Assembly: GCA_020629955.1 (NCBI GenBank)
Contig: JAHDCI010000009.1
Location: forward strand, 1 to 60,264
Length of the DNA: 60,264 nucleotides
From: Myxococcota bacterium
GTDB lineage: Bacteria > Myxococcota_A > Polyangia > Polyangiales > Houyiibacteriaceae
Direction: 5' to 3'
Part shown: positions 1 through 9,500 of the stretch, piece after piece
Position numbering within the stretch: the first letter of the stretch is position 1
Layout of the letters: every line of letters starts with the position of its first letter
Program-made: the position numbers and the translations under genes
The notes under the pieces: generated by a model
Told to the model about the DNA's origin: nothing
Seen by the model: only the letters and a program-made list of their open reading frames with translations
The model's database searches: none

Positions 1-1199
1 GAAAGATCTTCGATCGTCTCGGTCTCGAATATCGCGTGGTCGAAGCCGACTCGGGCCAAATCGGCGGAGATACGAGCGCGGAGTTCCAGATCCTCGCTCA
101 AAGCGGCGAGGACAAAATCGTCGCATGCGATACCTGCGACTACGCTGCGAACGTGGAAGTCGCGACGGCTCGACTTGCACTGGATGCACCGGCGGAGCCG
201 AAGTTCGTCGCTCCTGAGAAGGTTGCGACGCCAAACACGAAAACGATCGACGAGCTGGTCACGTTCTTCGAGGGTGACGGCATCGAAGCCCAGTCGATGA
301 TCAAGGCAATCGCTCTTATGACGCTCGAAGAAGAGCCGCGGCCGGTTCTCGCGTTGGTTCGCGGCGATCGCGAACTCAACGAAATCCTTGTGTCCAAAGC
401 GCTCTCCGGCACCGGTGTGCGACTCGCTGAGGATGGGGAGATCAAGAGCGCGTTTGGAGCCGATCCAGGCTACATCGGGCCCTTTGGGCTCGCAGATGAC
501 GTCACGCTGCTCATGGATCACGAAGTGGGTGTGCTGCGAGATGCCGTCTGCGGCGGAGGCGAAGGGCATCACTTCAAGGGCGTCAGCGCTGGGCGCGATT
601 TCGAGGCCGACACCCACGCGCTCCGATTTGTTGAAGAAGGCGATGGTTGCCCGCGATGCGAAGGAACGCTCCGAACCTATCGAGGTATTGAGGGCGGGCA
701 TATCTTCGTCCTCGGCACCCACTACACGGAGAAGATGAACGCCACATATCTCGACAAGAATGGGAAGGCGCAGCACTTCGTCATGGGCTGTTACGGGATC
801 GGCGTCACTCGTCTGGTCGCGGCCGCGGTCGAACAGAATCACGACGATGGCGGGATGATTTGGCCGATGCCAATCGCGCCCTTCCAAGCGACCGTGTTGG
901 CGCTCGGCAAGAACGCAGAAGTCCTCGAAGCCGCGGAGAAGGTCTACGAAGAGCTGAAGGCGCTTGGCGTAGATGTTCTCTTCGACGACCGAAAGGAGCG
1001 TCCCGGCTTCAAGTTTAAAGACGCCGACCTGGTGGGAATTCCGCTCCGCGTCACGGTGGGTGGAAAAACGCTCGCGGAAGGTGTCGCGGAATACAAAGAG
1101 CGAGCATCCAATGAGGATGCGGTGAAAGTTCCGCTCGCGGAAATCGCCGAGAAGGTAAAGGCGCGCGTCGTCGAGCTTGGCGGCACGCTCCGGTTTTAA
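1..1199 (+). CDS. proS: Prolyl-tRNA synthetase, C-terminal part (5' truncated by window edge)
   Basis: Charges tRNA-Pro with proline in the cytoplasm. The frame is already open at the left edge (first full codon at base 3), so the start codon and class II motifs 1 and most of 2 lie outside the window. What is visible begins in the catalytic core (EADSGQIGG, then SGEDKIVACDTCDYAAN), continues through an INS-like editing insertion (about bases 240-560), returns to the catalytic fold with class II motif 3 (GCYGIGVTR, near base 790), and ends with the anticodon-binding domain (DDRKERPGFKFKDADL). This order marks the bacterial type of enzyme. About 399 of the usual 570 or so codons are present. 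It ends with TAA, and no strong terminator was found in the 200 bases that follow. The identification is firm. Confidence 0.96.
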   Translation, partial: KIFDRLGLEYRVVEADSGQIGGDTSAEFQILAQSGEDKIVACDTCDYAANVEVATARLALDAPAEPKFVAPEKVATPNTKTIDELVTFFEGDGIEAQSMIKAIALMTLEEEPRPVLALVRGDRELNEILVSKALSGTGVRLAEDGEIKSAFGADPGYIGPFGLADDVTLLMDHEVGVLRDAVCGGGEGHHFKGVSAGRDFEADTHALRFVEEGDGCPRCEGTLRTYRGIEGGHIFVLGTHYTEKMNATYLDKNGKAQHFVMGCYGIGVTRLVAAAVEQNHDDGGMIWPMPIAPFQATVLALGKNAEVLEAAEKVYEELKALGVDVLFDDRKERPGFKFKDADLVGIPLRVTVGGKTLAEGVAEYKERASNEDAVKVPLAEIAEKVKARVVELGGTLRF

Positions 1200-1405
1200 G
1201 GTTGCCGGCAAAAACGTCCACCTCCTCGGTCGACGTTTGAATTGAAGTTGAGCCTCTGGAGTACCTCGCAGCGGCGGCTATTGGAGAAGCCACAGAGTGC
1301 GCCTGGGTGTTTCCCTAGCGCCGACACCTTGGTTTTTTGAAGCTTCGCCCTGCCCCTAAATTGACGGAGAGTTCAACTATGGTCTGACCAGGTACGCTTG
1401 TTGCT

Positions 1406-1411
1406 TAGCTT
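1406..1411 (+). promoter_or_regulatory. -10 hexamer TAGCTT, 7 bases before ATG
   Basis: TAGCTT ends 7 bases before the ATG at 1419. A weak TCTGAC lies 17 bases upstream (1383-1388). The position predicts a transcript that begins at or next to the start codon and favours this ATG over the in-frame TTG at 1398. Confidence 0.5.
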
Positions 1412-1418
1412 CTCGGCA

Positions 1419-2270
1419 ATGACCGACCGTACCTTCATCGCCCGAAGTGGCCTCTTCTTCACAATCCTACTCACGGGTTTCGCTTGCACGACACCAACCG
1501 CAGAAGGGGATAAGGACGACGCCCGAGACGCCGCGAAGACCGACGATCCGACCGATTATTGTGAACTCTATATGTGGTACGGCGATGGCGAGTGCGATGA
1601 GTTCTGCGCCAGCCCCGATCCGGATTGCACCGGCATGTGCGAGACCGACGACGACTGCGCGCCAGTGTTCTGTCTTCGCGAGCCTTGCCCGGCAAACGTC
1701 TGTTCCGACGAGGGAGCCTGCGAGCTTGAGGCGCAATGCGAGCCTGTGACGTGTCGTCTCGCCTGTGGACCTGAGGGCTTCGCTCTCGGAGAGGACGGCT
1801 GCGAGATTTGCTCCTGTGCAGAGCCTGCGCCCGAACCGATCGCTTGTGACGAGGAGACCCCATGTCCTCAACCCGAGTGTACCTTCCGCGAGCCCTGCCC
1901 TCCCAACGACTGCGGCGAGGACGGTTTCTGCGCGCCGCGCGAGGTCAGCTGCGAGCCCGTCACGTGCCGTATCGCATGTGGCCCAGAAGGCTTCGAGCGG
2001 GATGACGACGGTTGCGAAATCTGTGCTTGTGCCCGTCCCGAGCCGATGCCCGAACCGGAGCCCGACCGTATCTCGTGTGACGACGAGAATCCTTGCCCCC
2101 AGCCGGAGTGCACATTCCGTGAGCCGTGCCCGCCGAACGATTGCGGCGAAGACGGCTTCTGCGCGCCGCGTGATGTCAGCTGCGAACCCGTCACGTGCCG
2201 CATCGCATGTGGCCCGATGGGATTCGAGCGAGATGAAGATGGTTGCGAGATTTGTCGATGCGCCCGCTGA
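1419..2270 (+). CDS. Cysteine-rich secreted/lipoprotein with antistasin-like repeats
   Basis: Unrecognised extracytoplasmic protein of 283 residues. The N-terminus has a basic start, a hydrophobic stretch (FFTILLTGFAC) and a cysteine in lipobox position, although the lipobox (GFAC) is not canonical; either signal peptidase could act. The rest is Cys-, Glu- and Pro-rich. The module CEPVTCR-ACGP-GF-D-DGCEIC-CA occurs three times (starting near residues 107, 180 and 257) and resembles antistasin-type disulfide domains. Between the copies are Pro/Glu linkers and a second module ending CPPNDCGEDGFCAPR. The last two units are almost identical, indicating recent internal duplication. It is followed directly by a strong terminator, so it is probably monocistronic. 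A binding or protective surface role is possible but unproven. Confidence 0.8.
   Translation: MTDRTFIARSGLFFTILLTGFACTTPTAEGDKDDARDAAKTDDPTDYCELYMWYGDGECDEFCASPDPDCTGMCETDDDCAPVFCLREPCPANVCSDEGACELEAQCEPVTCRLACGPEGFALGEDGCEICSCAEPAPEPIACDEETPCPQPECTFREPCPPNDCGEDGFCAPREVSCEPVTCRIACGPEGFERDDDGCEICACARPEPMPEPEPDRISCDDENPCPQPECTFREPCPPNDCGEDGFCAPRDVSCEPVTCRIACGPMGFERDEDGCEICRCAR
1839..2267 (+). repeat. Tandem 198-bp coding repeat, two copies
   Basis: Bases 1839-2036 and 2070-2267 are the same length and encode nearly identical 66-residue units. They are separated by a Pro/Glu linker of 33 bases. Differences are largely at third codon positions, so selection has kept the protein sequence. An older, diverged copy of the second half of the unit lies upstream, near bases 1735-1825. 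Confidence 0.85.
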
Positions 2271-2290
2271 CGTTCAGCTGATTTCTGAAA

Positions 2291-2317
2291 GGCTCCCAAT
2301 GCTGGGAGCCTTTTTTA
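2291..2317 (+). terminator. Rho-independent terminator
   Basis: An 8-bp perfect GC-rich stem (2291-2298 pairing with 2303-2310) with a 4-base loop is followed by six T, then ATTT. It starts 20 bases after the lipoprotein stop codon and lies between two convergent genes; the left flank GAAA gives only a weak tail on the other strand. Confidence 0.92.
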
Positions 2318-2332
2318 TTTAGAGAGCTGATG

Positions 2333-3061
2333 TCAGCGAGAAACGAGGAAAAGTAGCCCGGCCCCCATCGCGAGCACGATCAAGAGAGACAAGAGACGGC
2401 TGCGACGCTCTCGCCGCGTAGGAGGTTTCCGATTTCGTCGTGTTCCGGCGGACAAGATCAAAATGGACGCGACGGCGAACACGCTGCCAAGCGCCTGGCT
2501 AAGAACCCCGGCTTCGCGAACACTCTCCCCCCAATACTCACGCATCTGCGAGGGAAGGCCCGCGGTCGGAATAATCACGGCGAGAACAAACGCAGCGAGA
2601 CCTCCCGCGATTGTCAGTAGCTGGCGCGTCCGGTGTCGTGCAATCCCCTCCGCATCCAACGTTCCTTCTTTCGGAATCGACTTTCCGAAAGCGCGCCGAC
2701 CGCGTGCCAAACCCAATGCTCTGAAAAGAAAGGCGGCGAAAGCCAAACTGGCCGCGCATCTCCAAAGGAGCCGTGGCTCAGACTGCCCGGTAAACCCAGC
2801 AGCGACCGCTGGGGCGCACAGCCCCAAGACCGCGGCGCCCAAACCAAGATTCTTGAAGGTGAGTGACGAGTCCTCGCGCCCGAGGGCAAACACCCCAAAG
2901 CTCACGAGCCCAAGCGAAAGGACAAGCGTGAGCCCTGCCGCCCACGAAAGGGCAATCACGGGGGCATTGCACAGCACCCACGCACACACACCCAAGACCA
3001 TAAGAAATAGGTCCGGGATTTGGGCCTGCTCGCGATCACGCGGCCGAGTTGCGGAGGTCAC
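2333..3061 (-). CDS. Multi-pass membrane protein of unknown function
   Basis: Unrecognised inner-membrane protein of 242 residues. Hydrophobic segments are visible at about residues 12-35, 38-60, 70-95, 100-125, 150-175, 185-205 and 222-240, separated by short charged loops; a basic RNRKPPTRRERRSR stretch precedes the last helix. The frame is open for another 49 codons upstream, but that part (to 3208) has no membrane or family character. I place the start at GTG 3061 because the hexamer TATTCT ends 6 bases before it, matching the spacing seen at many other genes here. It is convergent with the lipoprotein gene and shares the intergenic terminator region. Confidence 0.7.
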   Translation of the reverse strand: MTSATRPRDREQAQIPDLFLMVLGVCAWVLCNAPVIALSWAAGLTLVLSLGLVSFGVFALGREDSSLTFKNLGLGAAVLGLCAPAVAAGFTGQSEPRLLWRCAASLAFAAFLFRALGLARGRRAFGKSIPKEGTLDAEGIARHRTRQLLTIAGGLAAFVLAVIIPTAGLPSQMREYWGESVREAGVLSQALGSVFAVASILILSAGTRRNRKPPTRRERRSRLLSLLIVLAMGAGLLFLVSR

Positions 3062-3067
3062 CCCGAG

Positions 3068-3073
3068 AGAATA
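3068..3073 (-). promoter_or_regulatory. -10 hexamer TATTCT, 6 bases before GTG
   Basis: On the minus strand TATTCT ends 6 bases before the GTG at 3061. It is the main reason for choosing that start over longer in-frame alternatives. Confidence 0.45.
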
Positions 3074-3417
3074 GCCGGAGTTGGGCCAGTCGAGAAATCG
3101 TGCGGAAGAAAGAAGTCGAAACGCGACCGAAGACTCGTTCTGTGGTTGATTCGAGTACCCAGCGCGGCGTGTCAAAATGGACACTCGGAGGAGATCGTGT
3201 CGACCCAAAATATCACTCCGTTCCAGTGCAGATCGCCTTGTTCGGCAACAAGAGCTAACGAAAACGGTTAGTCACTAAGTTCGTTTCCCAAATGGAAACC
3301 CCACTTTTCTCCATGATTCTAGGGAGAGGCGAAAACGGCGGAGACGTTAATGAAACTTGTTCGCCATTTGCAAGCGGAGGGGGCCGAAAAAATATCACTC
3401 CGATGGGTGAACTAAGT
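3074..3417. other. Divergent intergenic region with a repeated 14-mer
   Basis: This is the control region between the membrane protein and the large kinase gene. It is more AT-rich than its surroundings. It carries the 14-mer AAAATATCACTCCG twice in the same orientation, at 3207-3220 and 3389-3402. The second copy ends 15 bases upstream of the kinase -10 hexamer, where an activator or repressor would act. No ORF with coding character was seen. Confidence 0.55.
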
Positions 3418-3423
3418 TAGACT
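3418..3423 (+). promoter_or_regulatory. -10 hexamer TAGACT, 7 bases before GTG
   Basis: TAGACT ends 7 bases before the GTG at 3431. No recognisable -35 box lies 17 bases upstream; that space is close to the repeated 14-mer instead, which suggests activator dependence. Confidence 0.5.
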
Positions 3424-3430
3424 CGCGTCC

Positions 3431-6424
3431 GTGCAAATCTGCAATCAATGCGGCGCCCGCGCAGAGGACGAGGCTCGATTTTGTTCGAGCTGTGGTGTGC
3501 CGATTGGTGGTCCTGGAGAATCCACCGATCCGATGATCGGGCGAATGATCGGCGGCGCGTACCTGGTTCGCGAACTGATCGGGATTGGCGGAATGGGCCG
3601 CGTGTATCGCGCGGAGCAGAAAACACTTGGTCGCACCGTCGCGGTTAAAGTGATTCATCCGCATCTGCTTGGGGACGAACAGACCGTCGCCCGTTTCTAT
3701 ACCGAAGCTCGGGCCTCGAGCAGGCTGAACCACCCGAATAGCGTAAGCGTCATCGATTTCGGCCGGACCGAGGACGGCACTCTGTATCTCGTCATGGAGT
3801 ATCTCGAGGGCAAAGACCTCGCCATGGTGATTACGGACGAAGGCCCGCTGCCGATGGCGAGGATTGTCACCATCCTCTCGAGCGTCCTCGACGCGCTCTC
3901 CGAGGCCCACGCGCTCGACGTCGTGCACCGCGATCTCAAACCCGAAAACGTCATCTTGAAGCGTCTTCGCGATGGGCGTGAGCTGGTGAAGGTCGTCGAT
4001 TTCGGATTGGCGACCATTACAAACGCGAACAACGAGACCAGCATCACGCGGCCCGGCCTCGTGTGCGGAACTCCGGATTATATGGCGCCGGAGCAGGGAA
4101 AGGGCGAAGGCGTTGACGGTCGTTCCGATGTCTATGCCTGCGGGGTCTTACTCTTCGAGCTGCTGACGGACCTTCTCCCCTTCGACGCGGACACTCCGAC
4201 GAAAGTGGTCCTCCGTCATATCAACGACCCGGTACCCGACCCAAGGACGACCGCCCCGCACCGTTCGATTCCAGATTCGCTTGCAGAGGTCACGATGAAG
4301 GCGCTCGCGAAGAATCCGCGAGACCGCTATCAGAGTGCCCAAGAGATGGCCGAGGCCATTCGGTCTGGCTTCCAGTCGGCACCGAAAACGGAAGCTGCCC
4401 CGACGCGCGAGTGCCCTGCCTGTGGTGCTCGCTTCCCGGTTTCGATGCAGTTTTGTGGAAGCTGCGGTTCTCGCTATCAAACAAAGCTCCCCCCAGCTCC
4501 CGCCAACACGCGGCACTCCTCGTTCCTGCCGCCCGTCAGTACCGAGCGTCCTTTCGTAGGACGAAAAGCGGAACTTGAGACGATTTTGGACGCGGCAAAA
4601 TCGGGGCTCTCTTGGGTGCACGTTCACGGCGAGATCGGTGTGGGGCGAACCCGGCTTTTGAAAGAGGCATCGGATACGCTCGCGAGTTCAGGCGCTATTG
4701 TTGTAGGCGCTTCGGCGCTCCCTTACGCAGCGCCGGTCGCGTACGGTCCAATTGCCGCCCTCTTGGAGCAGCTTGCGAACGAACCGATTGAGCAGCTACG
4801 TCGGCACGCGCTCGATCCAGAGCTCGACCCTCTCGTCAGGGCCGGTTTCGACGAGCTTGCGAACCCTCAAGGGGTGCGGGGAATCCCTGCTCAACCTCGA
4901 CACGGCGGCGTTGCGGCAGCGCTTTCCCATGTCGCCGAGCAGACTGCGAAAAAGGCGAGAGTGTCTCAGGTCGTGCTGATCGTGGACGACCTCGATCGCT
5001 GCGATCAACTCTCCGCGGATACCCTCTCGTACCTCGCCCAACACGCCAGCCAAAAGCTCTTCATTCTGAGTTCGGGTGAGCCGCCGGTGGACGGGGCATC
5101 GAAGCTCCTCGCGCTTTCCGGATTGGATCTTCGGGAGGTCGTCCAGTTTGTTTCGAAAGGCAAACCAGCCGACGACCGAGGTCGGCGGATCAGCGACAGT
5201 CTAAATAGCAGCCGAAAGCTACTCCCGCTCTACCTCGACCAGCTCGACCTTCTCGACGCCGAACTCGGTCGGGAGTCCCGCCCAGGACGTTTGGTCGATG
5301 TGGTCGCCCAGCGCGTCGACCGGCTGGGCGCACGAGCAAGACGTCTGCTCCAGGTCGTTGGTGCGTTCGGTGGACGCGCGACACTGAAACAAATTCGCGA
5401 GATTGCGGACGAAACGGATTTCTCGGGTCTCGATGAACTCTCCGCTTCGAAAATGGTGACGGTCGACCACAAGAGCGTTGAGGTGACACATCCGCTGATC
5501 GCAGATCTCGTCGAGGCCTTCATCCCGGCATCGGCACGTGCAGAACTCCACAGCCGAATTTTGACCGTCATCGAAGCCGACAACCCCGCGGACGAGATCC
5601 TCGCGGAACACTCCTACCGCGGCGCCAACCCCATGTCGGCACTGATGGTCCTCGAACGGGTCGGTGACGCCGCAATGCGCAGAGGCGACGCTCGCGCTTC
5701 GGTGCGAGCCCACCAGCGTGCGCTCGAGCTGGCACGCCGCGAATCTTTGGAGACCGGCGATTCCATGATGGATTCAGCGCGAGCCACCTTCTCCTGGAAG
5801 CTCGGTTGGGCGCTCGCAGTTTCGGGCGAGGTCGCCAGCGGGGAAGGAACCATTCGGGAAGCGATCGAGCTGCTCGGGCCCTCCGATCCAACGCGCGGAC
5901 GTATGAATCTGGTACTTGGACGAGTCTACCTACAGCGCGGTCGAACCCGAGACGCAATGCGTGCCTTTGGTGCGGCACTTGAACTTGTCGCGGGGGTTCA
6001 ACCTCGGTTGGAGTCAGAGCTGCAGATGGCGCTTGGAAAACTCCGCGCAACCAATCACGAATACGCGACAGCCGCGAACGCGTTCCGGCGAGCGCTTGAA
6101 CTTTTTGAAGAGGAACGTGGGGATCGCGCGCAGCTTTTTCGGGCTCGAGCACACCTTCGTCTCGCGGAGGTCCAGTTTGCGCTCGGGGCAACGAAAGACG
6201 CGAAGCAACACGCTCGCAAAGCAATCGACCTCGGCAGCTCTTCCGGAGGACACGCCATCTGCGCAGATGGACATGGTCTCGTCGGACGAATTTCAGAGCT
6301 CCTGGGCGCAACAGGCTTCGCCGACGAGTCGTACCTAGAAGCGGCAGACTCCGCACGACTCTCCGGTGATATCGAGCGCGTCGAGAAATGGGAGAGCGCG
6401 CTGAAGCACATCCGACAAGGATGA
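3431..6424 (+). CDS. Zinc-ribbon Ser/Thr protein kinase fused to AAA-like ATPase and TPR repeats
   Basis: Cytoplasmic Hanks-type kinase of 997 residues. In order: a zinc ribbon (C4, C7, C18, C21); a kinase domain (about 37-310) with GIGGMGRVY, catalytic-loop HRDLKPEN, DFGLA and APEQ, all key residues present; a second zinc ribbon (CPACG...CGSCG, about 329-347); an AAA_16/STAND-like ATPase region beginning FVGRK at 375; and TPR-like helices from about 680 to the end. The P-loop reads GEIGVGRT (400-407), with Arg406 where the catalytic Lys is expected, while a Walker B-like VLIVDDLD is kept. The start is GTG after a -10 hexamer. The next gene, a PATAN/TPR protein, follows after 132 bases in the same direction. 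No transmembrane segment is seen, so the input is probably a cytoplasmic signal. Confidence 0.9.
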   Translation: MQICNQCGARAEDEARFCSSCGVPIGGPGESTDPMIGRMIGGAYLVRELIGIGGMGRVYRAEQKTLGRTVAVKVIHPHLLGDEQTVARFYTEARASSRLNHPNSVSVIDFGRTEDGTLYLVMEYLEGKDLAMVITDEGPLPMARIVTILSSVLDALSEAHALDVVHRDLKPENVILKRLRDGRELVKVVDFGLATITNANNETSITRPGLVCGTPDYMAPEQGKGEGVDGRSDVYACGVLLFELLTDLLPFDADTPTKVVLRHINDPVPDPRTTAPHRSIPDSLAEVTMKALAKNPRDRYQSAQEMAEAIRSGFQSAPKTEAAPTRECPACGARFPVSMQFCGSCGSRYQTKLPPAPANTRHSSFLPPVSTERPFVGRKAELETILDAAKSGLSWVHVHGEIGVGRTRLLKEASDTLASSGAIVVGASALPYAAPVAYGPIAALLEQLANEPIEQLRRHALDPELDPLVRAGFDELANPQGVRGIPAQPRHGGVAAALSHVAEQTAKKARVSQVVLIVDDLDRCDQLSADTLSYLAQHASQKLFILSSGEPPVDGASKLLALSGLDLREVVQFVSKGKPADDRGRRISDSLNSSRKLLPLYLDQLDLLDAELGRESRPGRLVDVVAQRVDRLGARARRLLQVVGAFGGRATLKQIREIADETDFSGLDELSASKMVTVDHKSVEVTHPLIADLVEAFIPASARAELHSRILTVIEADNPADEILAEHSYRGANPMSALMVLERVGDAAMRRGDARASVRAHQRALELARRESLETGDSMMDSARATFSWKLGWALAVSGEVASGEGTIREAIELLGPSDPTRGRMNLVLGRVYLQRGRTRDAMRAFGAALELVAGVQPRLESELQMALGKLRATNHEYATAANAFRRALELFEEERGDRAQLFRARAHLRLAEVQFALGATKDAKQHARKAIDLGSSSGGHAICADGHGLVGRISELLGATGFADESYLEAADSARLSGDIERVEKWESALKHIRQG

Positions 6425-6544
6425 ACCTTCGCCACGCTCCCCTCCCGCCGGCCGTGCGTTTTTCGGACTGAGCGATCCTGCGGTCGCTCCGCGTCAATCT
6501 TGAGACGTTCGCCAGTTCCTTGCGGAGCCAACGTTCCCCGATGG

Positions 6545-6550
6545 TAGAAT
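6545..6550 (+). promoter_or_regulatory. -10 hexamer TAGAAT, 6 bases before GTG
   Basis: TAGAAT ends 6 bases before the GTG at 6557. It implies a promoter of its own for the giant TPR gene, although read-through from the kinase gene is possible because no terminator separates them. Confidence 0.5.
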
Positions 6551-6556
6551 CAAGCC

Positions 6557-9500
6557 GTGGTCACTCCCGCCCCAAGCCCTATCGCACGTGCGCTCCTCGA
6601 GCTTCGAGAACGAGGCGCAGATGGACTCATCCAGCTCGGCGAGCGAACCCTGCGACTCAACGGAGGCAAGGTCGTATCGATCAGCGCGCTCTCGACCGAC
6701 GATACGATCGCGACCTTGCTCGCAGCCACCGGTCGCATTCCCTCGCACGCATCCACGCTTGGCGATGACCTGCGAGCGCTTGCGAAGACAGGCGTCGACA
6801 TTCGTGCGCTGAACAAAGCTCGGCGAGCGACTTGGACCGACCGGCTCATCGATGCGCTCGACGGCTTAAAGAACGTTCCGGAAATTCAGCCCGCGGCCCG
6901 ACGTAGCGAAGAGCACGGCGGCGAAGATCTGCTCACTCTACTATTGGACGCACTCGCGGTTATCGCGGCCGAGCAGGAGGCCGGCGCGATTGGAGAGCGT
7001 GCGGATTCCTACATGCACGCGGCCGCTTCGCCCTTGGCAGCGAGTGCGCTTGAATGGGCAGGGATCGACGAGGAGGATTTCGCGCGTCCACTCTCGAGAT
7101 TGCTCGCTCGGTCACCCGGTTCAGCAAGTCGCGTCGCGGCGCTTGTTCGAGCAGGCCTGTTATGGCTTGGAAACTCGGGCTCTGTCGCACCACCATCACG
7201 CCGGAGCGAGCTACCACCAGGGCGAACGGCACCTCCCCCGGACCTTGCCCACCAGCGCGAAAGCCATGAAAACCTTGGCCAAGCGCTCGATCTTCCCGCC
7301 GTCACGATGGAAGACGACGATCCCCTCTCCGCGCTAGAGCATCGCGTCGCGGAACTCGAGCAGGTAGGCGCACCAGGTCCCACCCGGGCGGAAGCATGGG
7401 GAGAACTCGCCCGCGCATGGACCCAACACTTCGGCGCCGTCGCAGAGACCGCACGAGCGCTACGCGAATCGGCGGCGGCAGACCCCACCGATACGACCTA
7501 CCTGCTTTCGGCGGCAGATGCTTGCGCACGTCTTGGACGTTTGGACCTTTCGGACGCGTATGAGGCCGCTGCAAGCAAAGTCGCACATGGAACGAGGCGG
7601 CTCGAGGTCGCCAAAGCCCGAGCTCGAACTGCAATGCGTGGCGAACAGCGGTCTATCGCGCGCGTTCACCTTCGTGCGGCGGAATCCGATATCGAAGAGA
7701 TCGACGCCGAGGTACTGCTCTGGGCGGCCAGTCTTGAATCTGAGCCAGAGCGAACCGGACTCCTTGTGCAAGCGGCGCGACGGCTCGCGGAAGACGACCC
7801 GGAGAGAGCGATTGGGATTCTCATCTCCACGGCAGAAGACGAGTCATCTCGAACGGAAGCGGCGGAACTTGCAGCGAGAATGGGCCGTCCCTTGCTTGCC
7901 ATCGATCTCATGTGTCCCGTCGCGCTCGCGGACGTGAGCGTCAGTGAAAGAATGACGTGCGCCGAGATCGCGGAGCGACAAGAGCGTTTCGATATCGCGG
8001 TTGACCTATTGGCGGATGTCTTCGCTGCGGACCCCTCGATCACCGTCATCCACGAGCCGCTGGCGCTCGATGCAGAGCGCGTGGATACAGCGACCTCCCA
8101 GGTCATGTCGGAGGCGATCGCGCTCTGGGGACCCGACGACGCAACTGCGAAGCGCGTCGCGGGCGAACGCTTTGCGAAGACGCCAGATGCGGTTGATTGG
8201 GGGAACGAGCTCATCTTGCGCGCGTGGGCAAAAGAACCATCGAACGAAGCAGCCGAATCCGCTGTTCGTGAGCTCTGCGCATCGCGCGCTGACCCAGGAA
8301 TGTTGGCCGACGCCCTTGAGCGATGTGCCCCCGGTGACGTCACCGGTCGTCTTTTGCGAGAGCTAGCGCAATTCGCAGAGGAGCGACTCGGAAGCGCATC
8401 GCGCGCCCTTTGGGCATGGGAGCAGTTGCTGGAGCTCGACGCCGAAAACGAAGAAGCGCAAACGGAGCGTGCTCGCTTGCACGAGCGACTCCGCATCAAA
8501 CGGGGCCTCGTACAAGTCGCAAGAGAAGACCACCAGCGCGCACCAACGCTCGCGAATACCAAACGGCTCGCGGCAATGTTGCGAGACCATCCGGAAGAAC
8601 GAGCGGAGGCGATCGAACTCTACAAAAGCGCCCTTGAAGAGGACCCGAAAGATCGAACTGTCCGGCGTAGCCTTGAGCGTCTACTTCGACTCGGACAATC
8701 GGAAGACGAGCTCCTGGAGGTTCTGAAGCATGGCCTCGACGGGGAGCACCTCAACTCGAGCGAGCGCGTTCGGAGCGCGCGGTGGGTCGTCGCCCTTGCG
8801 TGCAAACGCGGGAACTTCGCGCTGGCCGCGGAGCAATGCAAAGCGTGGCTTGAAGCGCGGCCTCGCCACGCGGAAGCGCTGGTTCGGCTTGAGTTGATTG
8901 CAAAGCGAGACCCGGAGCAGCGCGCGCTCGTCGACAAAGTGCTTGTGGACAACGCCATGAAGACCGGGCGCTGGAGCTGGAACGCACGCCGAGCGGATGA
9001 GCGGCGCGTGCTTAACGGCGAGGCTCCATGCTGCCCTCAAGAGACCTCCGCGAAGCTCGAAGCAGACCTCCTCGGCGATCCGCTCAACGCATCAACCGTA
9101 AAACGGGCAATCGAATACTTCGGCCCCGCGATCAGCCTACGACAAGGACTCGAGCCAGCGGCTACCCCAGAGGCGCTCGTGCTTCTCTCCGCCGCCCGTT
9201 GCGATCTCCGCCCCAAAAACACGCAATTTGCGCTGGCCTACCTCGAAGCAGCAACCACCGATCAGGAACGTGAAGCGGCGATCGAACACGCGTGCAATAC
9301 CTACTCGCCGAGGTTGGCGGCGCCGAGCCTCCGATGTGCGCTTCAAATCGAGAACCCAACACGATGCGTCGAACTTTGCGCGAAAGCGATCGACCGGCTG
9401 GGTGCCAGCGAGCTCTCCTTTCAGGTCATCGGCGAGGAACGTCCGGAGATCGCAGCAGACCCAGCGATCGTAGAGCGGCTTGCGGCATGGACCCCCAAAA

